NCBI GenBank assembly: GCA_947178195.1
Contig: CAMWXM010000179.1
Span: 1-5,861 of the forward strand
Direction of reading: 5' to 3'
Source of the DNA: an uncultured Ruminococcus sp.
GTDB lineage: Bacteria; Bacillota; Clostridia; Oscillospirales; Ruminococcaceae
DNA: 5,861 nucleotides
Part shown: one piece after another, positions 1-5,586 of the stretch
Layout of the letters: each line of letters starts with the position of its first letter
Position numbering within the stretch: the first letter of the stretch is position 1
Made by a program: the position numbers and the translations under genes
The notes under the pieces: generated by a model
Database searches by the model: none
Seen by the model: only the letters and a program-made list of their open reading frames with translations
Told to the model about the DNA's origin: nothing

Positions 1-557
1 CGCTCATATATCGGACTTGCAGCAGTCAGCAGAACGATCAGCCAGCTATGCCGAAAGATCTGCTTCATGAGTCTGAAATAAACGCTGTCCTTGAATTGCC
101 CGAACTCCTGCCCAATATCCTTGATTTCATGGAGATACTTTTCTGAAAGTGAAAAATTAAAATGTATTCCCGAATAAAGCATCATAGGTTTGCCGTACTT
201 CTGTTCAAGCTGTTTGCGATAATTGAATTTTGATATTTCCATACCAGTATATGCAACAGGGATTTCCGATGCGTCCGGAAAATGCGGAGGATTTGAATAA
301 ATATGAAGATTCTCACTGCTTTCAGCAAGTTTTTTTCTTGCAGTCAAATCCCATTCTTCAAGCTCTGCGATGGCATTTTTGACAGAATCATTCACGCCTG
401 TAATAATTTCAAGCTGATTTTCGCAAAAGTCACGCTGCAAATGCGGATCGTCAAAAGGGTGCGGAGTCTGGGCAAGTCTACCGTTTTTATCAATTCGGAG
501 CGTTTCACGTTCCAAGCCAAATCCTCCCTCAAAAAAATAGTTGCTGAATGTATTCAT
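1..557 (-). CDS. gshA: Glutamate-cysteine ligase, N-terminal part (runs off the left edge)
   Basis: First 185 residues of a protein resembling the glutamate-cysteine ligase family, which joins glutamate and cysteine with ATP in the first step of glutathione synthesis in the cytoplasm. Visible family features are EGGFGLERETLRID (residues 10-23, the acidic substrate/metal-binding start of the fold), FCENQLEIIT (44-53), SGIHFNFSF (129-137) and LLTAASP (176-182). The frame is open from position 557 to the window edge with no stop. I chose ATG at 557 because an AAAGG ribosome site precedes it by 7 nt, the family motif begins about 10 residues later, and an in-frame TAG lies a few codons upstream. 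It starts 53 nt after the paaK stop with no terminator between them, so co-transcription is likely. The C-terminus is not visible, so it cannot be told whether this is a stand-alone ligase or the bifunctional GshAB (GshF) form with an ATP-grasp glutathione synthetase domain. Family assignment is confident; the exact subtype is not. Confidence 0.85.
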   Translation of the reverse strand, partial: MNTFSNYFFEGGFGLERETLRIDKNGRLAQTPHPFDDPHLQRDFCENQLEIITGVNDSVKNAIAELEEWDLTARKKLAESSENLHIYSNPPHFPDASEIPVAYTGMEISKFNYRKQLEQKYGKPMMLYSGIHFNFSLSEKYLHEIKDIGQEFGQFKDSVYFRLMKQIFRHSWLIVLLTAASPIYE

Positions 558-610
558 CACATCGCCTTTCAAGCGTACTGACTATATCAAGCAGACGCTG
601 TTTTTTCAGA

Positions 611-1954
611 TTAAATTGTATAGTCCAGTTTTCTTTCATCAATGATTCGCTTGGATTTATGCTCCGAACGTGTATCAAGACCGCCGTCGGGATGTACAAC
701 GACTTTGTAAGGCTTTACGCCGATCCTTGCCTTTAATGCCGCAGAAACCGTCTCTGCAACAGAATCATCAGATGCGGGATTATCGGAATTTTTCTCGATC
801 TCAACGGAGTATTTGCAGGTGAAATCCTTTTCAAATACACGAATAAGATATTCGCCTGTCACGCCGTCAAGTTTTCTGATAACCGCCTCAATATCGCTTG
901 GGAACACATTAACAGCTGAAACAATAAACATATCGTCCTTTCTGCCGTTGATGTGGATTCTGCCATGAGTGCGTCCGCATTTACAGGGAGTGTTGTCTAT
1001 GTAGCCGATGTCGCCTGTCTTAAAACGAATGAGAGGTCTTGCGTGTTTACGGAGTGTTGTGAACACCAGCTCGCCAACTTCACCGGGAGGCAGAATTTCA
1101 CCTGTATGAATGTCGATCGTTTCCACAAGAATATGATTTTCCGCAATGTGCAGACCGTCATGATACTCACACTGTGCGGCACAAGCGCCAAAAATATCGG
1201 AAAGTCCGTAAAAGTCGTAAACCTCAGCGCCCCATAAATCTTCAATTGCCTTTCGTGTTGCATCAATAGAACCGCCAAGCTCTCCTGCAACGATAATTTT
1301 CTTGATAGACAAATCTTTTTTCGGGTCGATGCCTGCTTTTTTCGCCTTTTCGCCCAACTGCCATGCATAGGACGGGCTTGTCCAGATAATTGTTGGCTGA
1401 TAGGTTTTCAGAATAAACAGCAGTCTTTCGCTGGGGAGAGTGCCGCCCCAGATACACAATGCTCCAAGGTTCTGTGCGCCGATTACATCAGGACCGCCAA
1501 CATACAGGGAGAAATTCAGGGCGTGAACATAGCGGTCATTTGGTCTCATTCCAATCTGCCAGAACCAGCGGCTTTCCGTATCCTGAAATTCGTCAAAATC
1601 CTTTTTAGTAAACGGACTCATTGTAGGCACTCCTGTCGAACCTGACGATGTTGAAATAAACACAACATCTTCTTCGGGAACGGCACATAATTCACCAAGG
1701 AACGAGCCTACACCCTGTGTGTCACGCTGCGTGGTCTTGTTAATGAATGGGAATTTCTGAATATCGGCAAGAGTGTGAATATCCTCCGGCTTTACACCTG
1801 CTTCATCAAATGAACGCTTGTAATAGGGAGCGTTGTCATAGGCAAACTTCACGATCTCTTTCAAATCCTCAAGCTGCTTCTTTTCAAGCTCCTCACGGGG
1901 CATTGTTTCAAGCTCCTCATTCCAGAATTTATTGTTAATGTCTCTTGTACTCAT
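611..1954 (-). CDS. paaK: Phenylacetate-CoA ligase-like AMP-forming acyl-CoA synthetase
   Basis: A 447-residue protein of the PaaK branch of adenylate-forming enzymes, which activate an aryl acid (classically phenylacetate) with ATP to an acyl-adenylate and then to the CoA thioester, in the cytoplasm. Length is typical of the family. Motifs in order: phosphate-binding loop STSSGSTG (101-108), FYGLSD (248-253), a TGD (313-315) that contacts the AMP ribose, CKCGR (324-328), the hinge region GRKDDM (337-342), NVFP (349-352), and a lysine-bearing C-terminal tail HKSKR (432-436). ATG at 1954 is preceded by GGAGG (1964-1968) at 9-nt spacing. It has its own promoter at 2001-2029 and a LysR-type box upstream, and is followed by the glutamate-cysteine ligase gene. 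The actual acid cannot be read from sequence: phenylacetate, indoleacetate, hydroxyphenylacetate or another carboxylate are possible, and PaaK paralogues are often over-annotated. Proximity to an oxidoreductase and an aminotransferase supports an aryl or branched-chain acid. Confidence 0.9.
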   Translation of the reverse strand: MSTRDINNKFWNEELETMPREELEKKQLEDLKEIVKFAYDNAPYYKRSFDEAGVKPEDIHTLADIQKFPFINKTTQRDTQGVGSFLGELCAVPEEDVVFISTSSGSTGVPTMSPFTKKDFDEFQDTESRWFWQIGMRPNDRYVHALNFSLYVGGPDVIGAQNLGALCIWGGTLPSERLLFILKTYQPTIIWTSPSYAWQLGEKAKKAGIDPKKDLSIKKIIVAGELGGSIDATRKAIEDLWGAEVYDFYGLSDIFGACAAQCEYHDGLHIAENHILVETIDIHTGEILPPGEVGELVFTTLRKHARPLIRFKTGDIGYIDNTPCKCGRTHGRIHINGRKDDMFIVSAVNVFPSDIEAVIRKLDGVTGEYLIRVFEKDFTCKYSVEIEKNSDNPASDDSVAETVSAALKARIGVKPYKVVVHPDGGLDTRSEHKSKRIIDERKLDYTI

Positions 1955-2000
1955 ATTACATTACCTCCAATTTTTTCACAGTGTTTCCTGTTCTGCTATT

Positions 2001-2029
2001 ATTATACACCTATATATCCTATTTGTCTA
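2001..2029 (-). promoter_or_regulatory. Promoter of paaK
   Basis: On the minus strand, -35 TAGACA (2024-2029, five of six consensus bases), a 17-nt spacer and a perfect -10 TATAAT (2001-2006). The transcription start should be near 1994, giving a leader of about 40 nt that contains the GGAGG ribosome site at 1964-1968. The -35 is slightly weak, which fits an activator-dependent promoter. Confidence 0.75.
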
Positions 2030-2038
2030 ATATGTATT

Positions 2039-2070
2039 ATCTATAACAAGCTATAGATTCAGTCTATAAG
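2039..2070. promoter_or_regulatory. Candidate LysR-type operator upstream of paaK
   Basis: Two overlapping palindromes share one half-site. TATAGATTCAGTCTATA (2052-2068) has perfect 6-bp arms around a 5-nt centre and contains the T-N11-A pattern (T at 2054, A at 2066) typical of LysR-family recognition sites. Its centre (2060) lies at about -66 from the predicted paaK start, the usual place for the high-affinity site of a LysR activator. The second palindrome, ATCTATA-N6-TATAGAT (2039-2058), extends it toward the -35 box and could be the lower-affinity activation site. The likely ligand is the LysR protein encoded at 2635-3534; that pairing is inferred from proximity. Confidence 0.6.
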
Positions 2071-2079
2071 CGAAAAAAT

Positions 2080-2110
2080 GGGCGAGCATAATAGCGATAC
2101 TCATATAGAA
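2080..2110 (+). repeat. Left terminal inverted repeat of the cassette
   Basis: 31 nt beginning GGGCGAGCATAATAGCGA and ending CATATAGAA. Against the reverse complement of 2598-2629 it matches 30 of 32 aligned positions: one A is missing after GGGCGAGCA, and there is one T/C difference near the inner end. Confidence 0.85.
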
Positions 2111-2115
2111 GTAAT

Positions 2116-2160
2116 GCCCGAAAGTAGTTTTTTAACTGCCTTCGGGCTTATTTTAATTAT
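2116..2160 (+). terminator. Left subterminal hairpin, terminator-like, T-tract facing inward
   Basis: GCCCGAA (2116-2122) pairs with TTCGGGC (2141-2147). After one A-C mismatch the stem continues with a G-C and a T-G pair and AGTT/AACT, closing on a TTTT loop, about 13 pairs in all. On the plus strand it is followed by TTATTTTAATTATTT, a good T-tract, so it should stop transcription coming from the left. Read on the minus strand it lies 37 nt after the stop of the 100-residue gene, where its trailing tract (ATTACTTCT) is poorer. It may still serve as that gene's terminator, and bidirectional action is possible. Confidence 0.6.
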
Positions 2161-2184
2161 TTGTTTATCTGCATAAATCAGGAG

Positions 2185-2487
2185 TTATATATAACAAAAC
2201 AATAAATACAGATACGGCAAAAGTGTCATTATAAAATTATAAAACAATAATGTTTTTTTATTTGAATATGACTTAGTTCTTTCCCTCTTATGAAACATTA
2301 AGTTGACCCATATACTAACCAATATATGTATTATTCCAATGATAAGAAAAATATAGTGTGCTGTTATATTTTGAAATTTACAATCTTCACCTGTGCTATC
2401 AAAAATGATAATTATAAACCACCCTAAAATATCATTTAACAAATATATAATAATATCAATTACTGTAATTAGTTTATTCCTACTCAT
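2185..2487 (-). CDS. Small three-helix membrane protein of unknown function
   Basis: I do not recognise this 100-residue protein. Three hydrophobic stretches are clear: about 7-29 (rich in isoleucine), 44-65 and 79-99. The loop between the first two carries acidic residues (DSTGED, 30-35), and the second linker is strongly basic (HKRERTKSYSNKK, 66-78). By the positive-inside rule the N-terminus and basic linker are cytoplasmic and the C-terminus is outside. There is no signal-peptidase site, enzymatic motif or known domain visible. ATG at 2487 is preceded by GAGGTGAT (2491-2498), an extended match to the anti-Shine-Dalgarno sequence, and by a perfect promoter, so it is very likely expressed. 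Its AT-rich, isoleucine/tyrosine/lysine-heavy composition differs from its neighbours, consistent with arrival as cassette cargo. A toxin, immunity or other small accessory membrane protein is possible, but nothing in the sequence decides this. Confidence 0.75.
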   Translation of the reverse strand: MSRNKLITVIDIIIYLLNDILGWFIIIIFDSTGEDCKFQNITAHYIFLIIGIIHILVSIWVNLMFHKRERTKSYSNKKTLLFYNFIMTLLPYLYLLFCYI

Positions 2488-2524
2488 ATTATCACCTCTT
2501 TAAATTCTGATTTATTTTGCTGAT

Positions 2525-2552
2525 ATTATACATCAAAAAAATGTTATGTCAA
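2525..2552 (-). promoter_or_regulatory. Perfect consensus promoter of the cassette gene
   Basis: On the minus strand, TTGACA (2547-2552), a 16-nt spacer containing a run of seven T, and TATAAT (2525-2530). Both hexamers match the vegetative sigma-factor consensus exactly. The start should be near 2518, leaving a leader of about 30 nt with the ribosome site GAGGTGAT. The -35 box begins inside the T-tract of the preceding terminator. Confidence 0.8.
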
Positions 2553-2591
2553 TAGAAAAGCCATAGTATTATAATCAAAAATACTATGGCT
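2551..2591 (-). terminator. Right subterminal hairpin, terminator after the LysR gene
   Basis: A perfect 12-bp stem, AGCCATAGTATT (2559-2570) with its complement at 2580-2591, closes a 9-nt loop. On the minus strand it is followed by TTTCTATT (2558-2551). It lies 43 nt after the LysR stop codon and would end the por-aminotransferase-LysR transcript. On the plus strand the hairpin is followed by A-rich sequence, so it is directional. It is inside the inverted repeat, so the terminator belongs to the cassette rather than to the ancestral operon. Confidence 0.75.
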
Positions 2592-2597
2592 AAAAAA

Positions 2598-2629
2598 TTC
2601 TATGTGAGTATCGCTATTATTGCTCGCCC
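2598..2629 (-). repeat. Right terminal inverted repeat of the cassette
   Basis: 32 nt which on the minus strand begin GGGCGAGCAATAATAGCGAT and end CACATAGAA, the inverted partner of 2080-2110. Its outer end is separated from the LysR stop codon (2635-2637) by only 5 nt. Confidence 0.85.
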
Positions 2630-2634
2630 GATTC

Positions 2635-3534
2635 TTAGACCTTCAGATATTCTTTCAGTTTTCTGATATATACATTTCCGACTTCGCTTAAAAGCACATT
2701 TTTTCTCGTAATATAGCCGATTTCCATAACGCTGTCATCATCGATTGGTACGGCGGCATAGTCATCACCGTTAAGACTGCCGCAGATAATTCCGGAACAA
2801 AACGTGTAGCCGTTTAGACCTTTCATCAGGTTCAGCATGGTGGAACGATCTGATGCTTTTATCACTCGTGCATAATCCGATGTACTGTAGATCTCCTCTG
2901 CAAAGTAAAACGAACTTTTATCTCCCTGCTCAAAGGTCAGGCAAGGATAGCTTTCAAGCTCCTCAAAAGTTATTTTTTTACTGCTTGCAAGGGGATGTTC
3001 TTTCCAGAGGTAGACATAGACTCCGCAGTCAATGAGATGATGAAACTCCAGATGATTTGTTTGCAGAATCTTAGTGAGAACCTGTCTGTTGAAGTCACTG
3101 AGATACAGCAGACCAATTTCACTTTTCATGGAAGCTACATCATTTATCACTTCAGGCGTTTTCGTTTCATAGACTGCAAATTCATATTCAAAGGTGTCAA
3201 ATTCCTTGACGGTATTCACAAATGCCTTGACTGCAAAGGAGTAGTGCTGTGCGGAAACGCCGAACTTTTTCTTGACCTTTCCGCCTAAATATTTCTCCTG
3301 CAAGGTTTCATACTGCTGATAGAGCTGCCTTGCGTAAGTCAAAAATTCTGCACCGTCAGCGGTCAGAGATACCCCCTTTCCGCTGCGATAAAAAATCGTA
3401 ATTCCAATTTCCTTTTCAATCTCATGCACAGCGCTTGTCAAGGACGGCTGTGCGATAAAAAGCTGCTCTGCCGCTTTATTCATAGAGCCTGTGTCGGAAA
3501 TGGTGATAATGTAATTTAATTGCTGTAAAGTCAT
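2635..3534 (-). CDS. LysR-family transcriptional regulator
   Basis: A 299-residue protein of normal LysR-family length. The N-terminal winged helix-turn-helix (about 1-60) is classical: LNYIITISDTGSMNKAAEQL, then IAQPSLTSAVHEIEKEIG and the wing region FYRSGKGVSLTADGAEFL. A linker helix (about 65-88) follows, and the rest (about 90-299) fits the periplasmic-binding-protein-like effector domain, including YLWKEHPLASSKKITFEEL. The protein binds DNA as a dimer or tetramer and responds to a small-molecule ligand that cannot be read from sequence. Its ATG (3532-3534) overlaps the aminotransferase stop as ATGA. Its own ribosome site is weak (AGAAAG about 11 nt upstream), so translation probably depends on coupling. 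Co-transcription with the por genes suggests the effector is a pathway intermediate such as an aryl acid, oxo acid or amino acid. Likely target: the T-N11-A box upstream of paaK at 2052-2068. A por promoter, outside the window, may be a second target. Confidence 0.95.
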   Translation of the reverse strand: MTLQQLNYIITISDTGSMNKAAEQLFIAQPSLTSAVHEIEKEIGITIFYRSGKGVSLTADGAEFLTYARQLYQQYETLQEKYLGGKVKKKFGVSAQHYSFAVKAFVNTVKEFDTFEYEFAVYETKTPEVINDVASMKSEIGLLYLSDFNRQVLTKILQTNHLEFHHLIDCGVYVYLWKEHPLASSKKITFEELESYPCLTFEQGDKSSFYFAEEIYSTSDYARVIKASDRSTMLNLMKGLNGYTFCSGIICGSLNGDDYAAVPIDDDSVMEIGYITRKNVLLSEVGNVYIRKLKEYLKV

Positions 3535-4694
3535 AATTTTATTTTCTTTCTTATGTCTGCAAGACGGTTCAGCGCTTCATTCAGAGTGTCATTCTTCTTT
3601 GCGAAATGCAGGCGGATATAGCGGTTTTCAGGCTCTTTAAAAAAGCTTGAACCCGGTACAGCTCCCACGCCTACATCTCTTGCAAGCGCCTCACAAAATT
3701 CCAGATCGCTGTCATATCCGAATTCTGAAATATCAAGCAGAATATAATATGCTCCTTGCGGAACGGTATGACGAATGTTCAAATCGTCCAGACCACCCAG
3801 GAACAAATTACGCTTCTCTGTGTATTTTTCTTGCAGCCATTTGTAGTACTCATCATTGAATTTCAGCCCTGTTACGGCAGCCTCCTGCAAGGGTGCAGCA
3901 GCTCCGACTGTAAGAAAATCGTGGACTTTTTTTACCATGTCGATTACGTCAGGGGATGCGATAACATACCCCAGCCGCCAGCCCGAAATGTAATAGGTTT
4001 TTGCAAGCGACCTGCAATGAATGGTACGTGCACACATTCTTGGCAAAGTTGCAAAATAAGTATGTTTATTCGGCTCATATATGATATGTTCGTATACCTC
4101 ATCGGTGATAACGAAAGTATCATATTTTTCTGCAAAATCAGCGATAATCTGCAATTCCTCACGGCTGAAAACCTTTCCGCAGGGGTTGGATGGATTGCAT
4201 AAAATGAGCGCTTTCGGGCGCTGTTTAAATGCCGATTCCAGTACGTCCGCATCAAAATTAAATTCAGGCGGATTCAACGGAACATATATCGGCTCAGCAC
4301 CGGAAAGTATGGTGTCTGCTCCGTAATTTTCGTAAAAAGGCGAAAAAACAATGACTTTATCTCCCGGATTTGTCACGCTCATCATAGCCGCCATCATTGC
4401 TTCCGTACTGCCGCAGGTTACAACAATTTCGCTGTTCGGGTCTATTGCTCTGCCCGAAAAATGTGCGTATTTTTCAGCAAGCGCTTCACGGAAATTCTGT
4501 GCGCCCCATGTAATGGAATACTGGTGAAAATCCTCCCTTGTCACATGTGCAAGACGGTCTAAAATTTCCCTCGGCGGCTCAAAATCCGGAAATCCCTGCG
4601 ACAGGTTCACAGCGCCGTACCTGTTGGAAATTCTCGTCATTCTGCGGATAACGGAGTCCGTGAAATCCGCTGTTCTGTTTGATAATACGGGCAT
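3531..4694 (-). CDS. Class I/II pyridoxal-phosphate aminotransferase
   Basis: A 387-residue fold-type I aminotransferase, related to aspartate/aromatic, methionine (YbdL-like) and kynurenine aminotransferases. It moves an amino group between an amino acid and a 2-oxo acid. Visible landmarks: LSQGFPDFEPP (31-41, substrate-binding loop), NPSNPCGKV (167-175), TDEVY (197-201, Asp198 for the cofactor pyridine nitrogen), SLAKTYYISGWRLGY (229-243) with the Schiff-base Lys232, and RLHFA (361-365) with Arg361, which binds the substrate carboxylate. A longer frame begins at 4739, but I chose ATG at 4694: it has GGAGG at 4702-4706 with 7-nt spacing, the family usually starts like this, and the longer form would overlap porB by 44 nt. 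It begins 1 nt after the porB stop and overlaps the LysR start. Context suggests an aromatic or branched-chain substrate, linking amino acids with the 2-oxo acids used by the oxidoreductase; the exact substrate is not decided by sequence. Confidence 0.93.
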   Translation of the reverse strand: MPVLSNRTADFTDSVIRRMTRISNRYGAVNLSQGFPDFEPPREILDRLAHVTREDFHQYSITWGAQNFREALAEKYAHFSGRAIDPNSEIVVTCGSTEAMMAAMMSVTNPGDKVIVFSPFYENYGADTILSGAEPIYVPLNPPEFNFDADVLESAFKQRPKALILCNPSNPCGKVFSREELQIIADFAEKYDTFVITDEVYEHIIYEPNKHTYFATLPRMCARTIHCRSLAKTYYISGWRLGYVIASPDVIDMVKKVHDFLTVGAAAPLQEAAVTGLKFNDEYYKWLQEKYTEKRNLFLGGLDDLNIRHTVPQGAYYILLDISEFGYDSDLEFCEALARDVGVGAVPGSSFFKEPENRYIRLHFAKKNDTLNEALNRLADIRKKIKL

Positions 4695-4695
4695 A

Positions 4696-5586
4696 TTACT
4701 TCCTCCAATCTCTGCGAATCTTCTCCCATTTTTCATCACGGGACTGAATAATTATTTGAATGTCCTCGTCTGTCAAATGTCTGAATCGACTTTGTTTTTT
4801 CAGATAATCCGAGACGCTTGTAAATTCCTTTGGGTCATGATTCAACGTAAATTCACCGTTTTCGTATTCCGCAAGATACCACAGACCACAATCCGCAATT
4901 TCTCTTGCGGCGTCAATAGTATCGCTGACAGGGATTCCCCAACCCGTAGGGCATGGTGCGATAACATGAATATATTTCGTACCCTTGATTTTCGACGCTT
5001 TCTCTACCTTGTTCAGAAAATCAGTCATATATCCCACTGTAGCCGTTGCAGCATAGGGAATATCATGAGCTGCCACGATTTCAAACATATTCTTTTTCGG
5101 ACGGATATTTCCGTGTATATTTTTACCTGTCGGCGTAGTTGTGGTCTTTGCACCGAAAGGCGTAAGACCGCTTTTCTGAATCCCCGTATTCATGTAAGCT
5201 TCGTTGTCATAGCAGATATAGATGATGTTATCGTTACGGTCAATAGCTCCGGAAAGCGCCTGTATTCCAATGTCTGCCGTACCGCCGTCACCTGCGAATC
5301 CAACCGCTGTAAAGTCTTTGATACCTCTTGCACGGAAACCTGCTTCAATGCCTGTCAGCATAGATGCCGTGCCGGCGAATGTAGAAATTATGGCATTATT
5401 TGCAAAACAGAGCTGTGGAAAATTAAATCCCACTGCCGACATACAGCCTGCCGGAAGAACAGCAACTGCGTTCTTTCCAAGAACTTTAAGGGCATTTCGC
5501 ACAGCAAGGCTTCCTCCGCATCCTGCACAAGCCTTGTGTCCATAGAAAAATTCGTCCTTGCACAAATTTTTTGCTGTCACGCTCAT
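4696..5586 (-). CDS. porB: 2-oxoacid:ferredoxin oxidoreductase, beta subunit (thiamine pyrophosphate-binding)
   Basis: A 296-residue beta subunit of the multi-subunit pyruvate/2-oxoacid:ferredoxin oxidoreductase family, which reversibly converts a 2-oxo acid, CoA and oxidised ferredoxin to acyl-CoA, CO2 and reduced ferredoxin. Cysteines fitting an iron-sulfur cluster are Cys20 and Cys23 (HKACAGCGG), Cys48 (AGCMS) and Cys212 (APCPTGWG). The thiamine-pyrophosphate/magnesium motif runs from GDGG (99-102) to YDNEAYMNTG (126-135). Length is normal for the archaeal-type separate beta subunit, not the single-chain clostridial enzyme. ATG at 5586 directly follows the porA stop with no gap, with a GAGGTGGAG ribosome site inside the end of porA. 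Pyruvate is the default substrate, but valine-derived, phenylpyruvate and indolepyruvate enzymes share this architecture. The neighbouring aminotransferase and PaaK-like ligase make an amino-acid-derived oxo acid plausible. Gamma and ferredoxin-like delta subunits would be expected to the right of the window. Confidence 0.93.
   Translation of the reverse strand: MSVTAKNLCKDEFFYGHKACAGCGGSLAVRNALKVLGKNAVAVLPAGCMSAVGFNFPQLCFANNAIISTFAGTASMLTGIEAGFRARGIKDFTAVGFAGDGGTADIGIQALSGAIDRNDNIIYICYDNEAYMNTGIQKSGLTPFGAKTTTTPTGKNIHGNIRPKKNMFEIVAAHDIPYAATATVGYMTDFLNKVEKASKIKGTKYIHVIAPCPTGWGIPVSDTIDAAREIADCGLWYLAEYENGEFTLNHDPKEFTSVSDYLKKQSRFRHLTDEDIQIIIQSRDEKWEKIRRDWRK
4702..4706 (-). promoter_or_regulatory. 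Ribosome binding site that fixes the aminotransferase start
   Basis: GGAGG on the minus strand, within the last codons of porB and 7 nt before ATG at 4694. No comparable site precedes the upstream in-frame ATG codons at 4739 and 4736. Confidence 0.8.

Larger units (their letters stand above)
2080..2629. mobile_element. 550-bp inverted-repeat-bounded cassette carrying one gene
   Basis: The segment begins and ends with near-identical inverted repeats (2080-2110 and 2598-2629). From each end inward it shows the repeat, a 5-6 nt gap and a hairpin. The interior holds one gene with a perfect consensus promoter and ribosome site, all on the minus strand. Its DNA is visibly more AT-rich than the flanking genes. 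No transposase or recombinase is encoded and I find no convincing target-site duplication (flanks AAAAAT on the left, GATTC on the right), so if mobile it would be non-autonomous, like a MITE with cargo. It lies 5 nt after the LysR stop codon and 9 nt from the last half-site of the paaK operator, in an intergenic position that damages neither. Alternatives are an invertible segment or an unrecognised repeat family. The structure is seen directly; mobility is inference. Confidence 0.55.

Noticed and set aside
303..581. Plus-strand 92-codon frame
   Set aside because: It is antisense to the clear glutamate-cysteine ligase frame and shows no family features.
529..639. Minus-strand 36-codon frame overlapping the end of paaK and the start of the glutamate-cysteine ligase gene
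   Set aside because: It has an ATG at 639 and a TGA at 529, but no ribosome site and overlaps with real genes at both ends; most likely chance.
2072..2083. Target-site duplication flanking the cassette
   Set aside because: The left flank AAAAAT and right flank GATTC share at most a trivial AT after shifting the repeat boundary by one base; not convincing.
2184..2195. GTTATATATAAC perfect 12-bp palindrome over the stop codon of the cassette gene
   Set aside because: It is built of alternating AT, easily expected by chance in such AT-rich DNA, and has no position suggesting an operator.
4695..4739. Upstream start adding 15 residues to the aminotransferase
   Set aside because: It has no ribosome site, would overlap porB, and the added residues do not resemble the family. 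ATG at 4694 has an ideal GGAGG.
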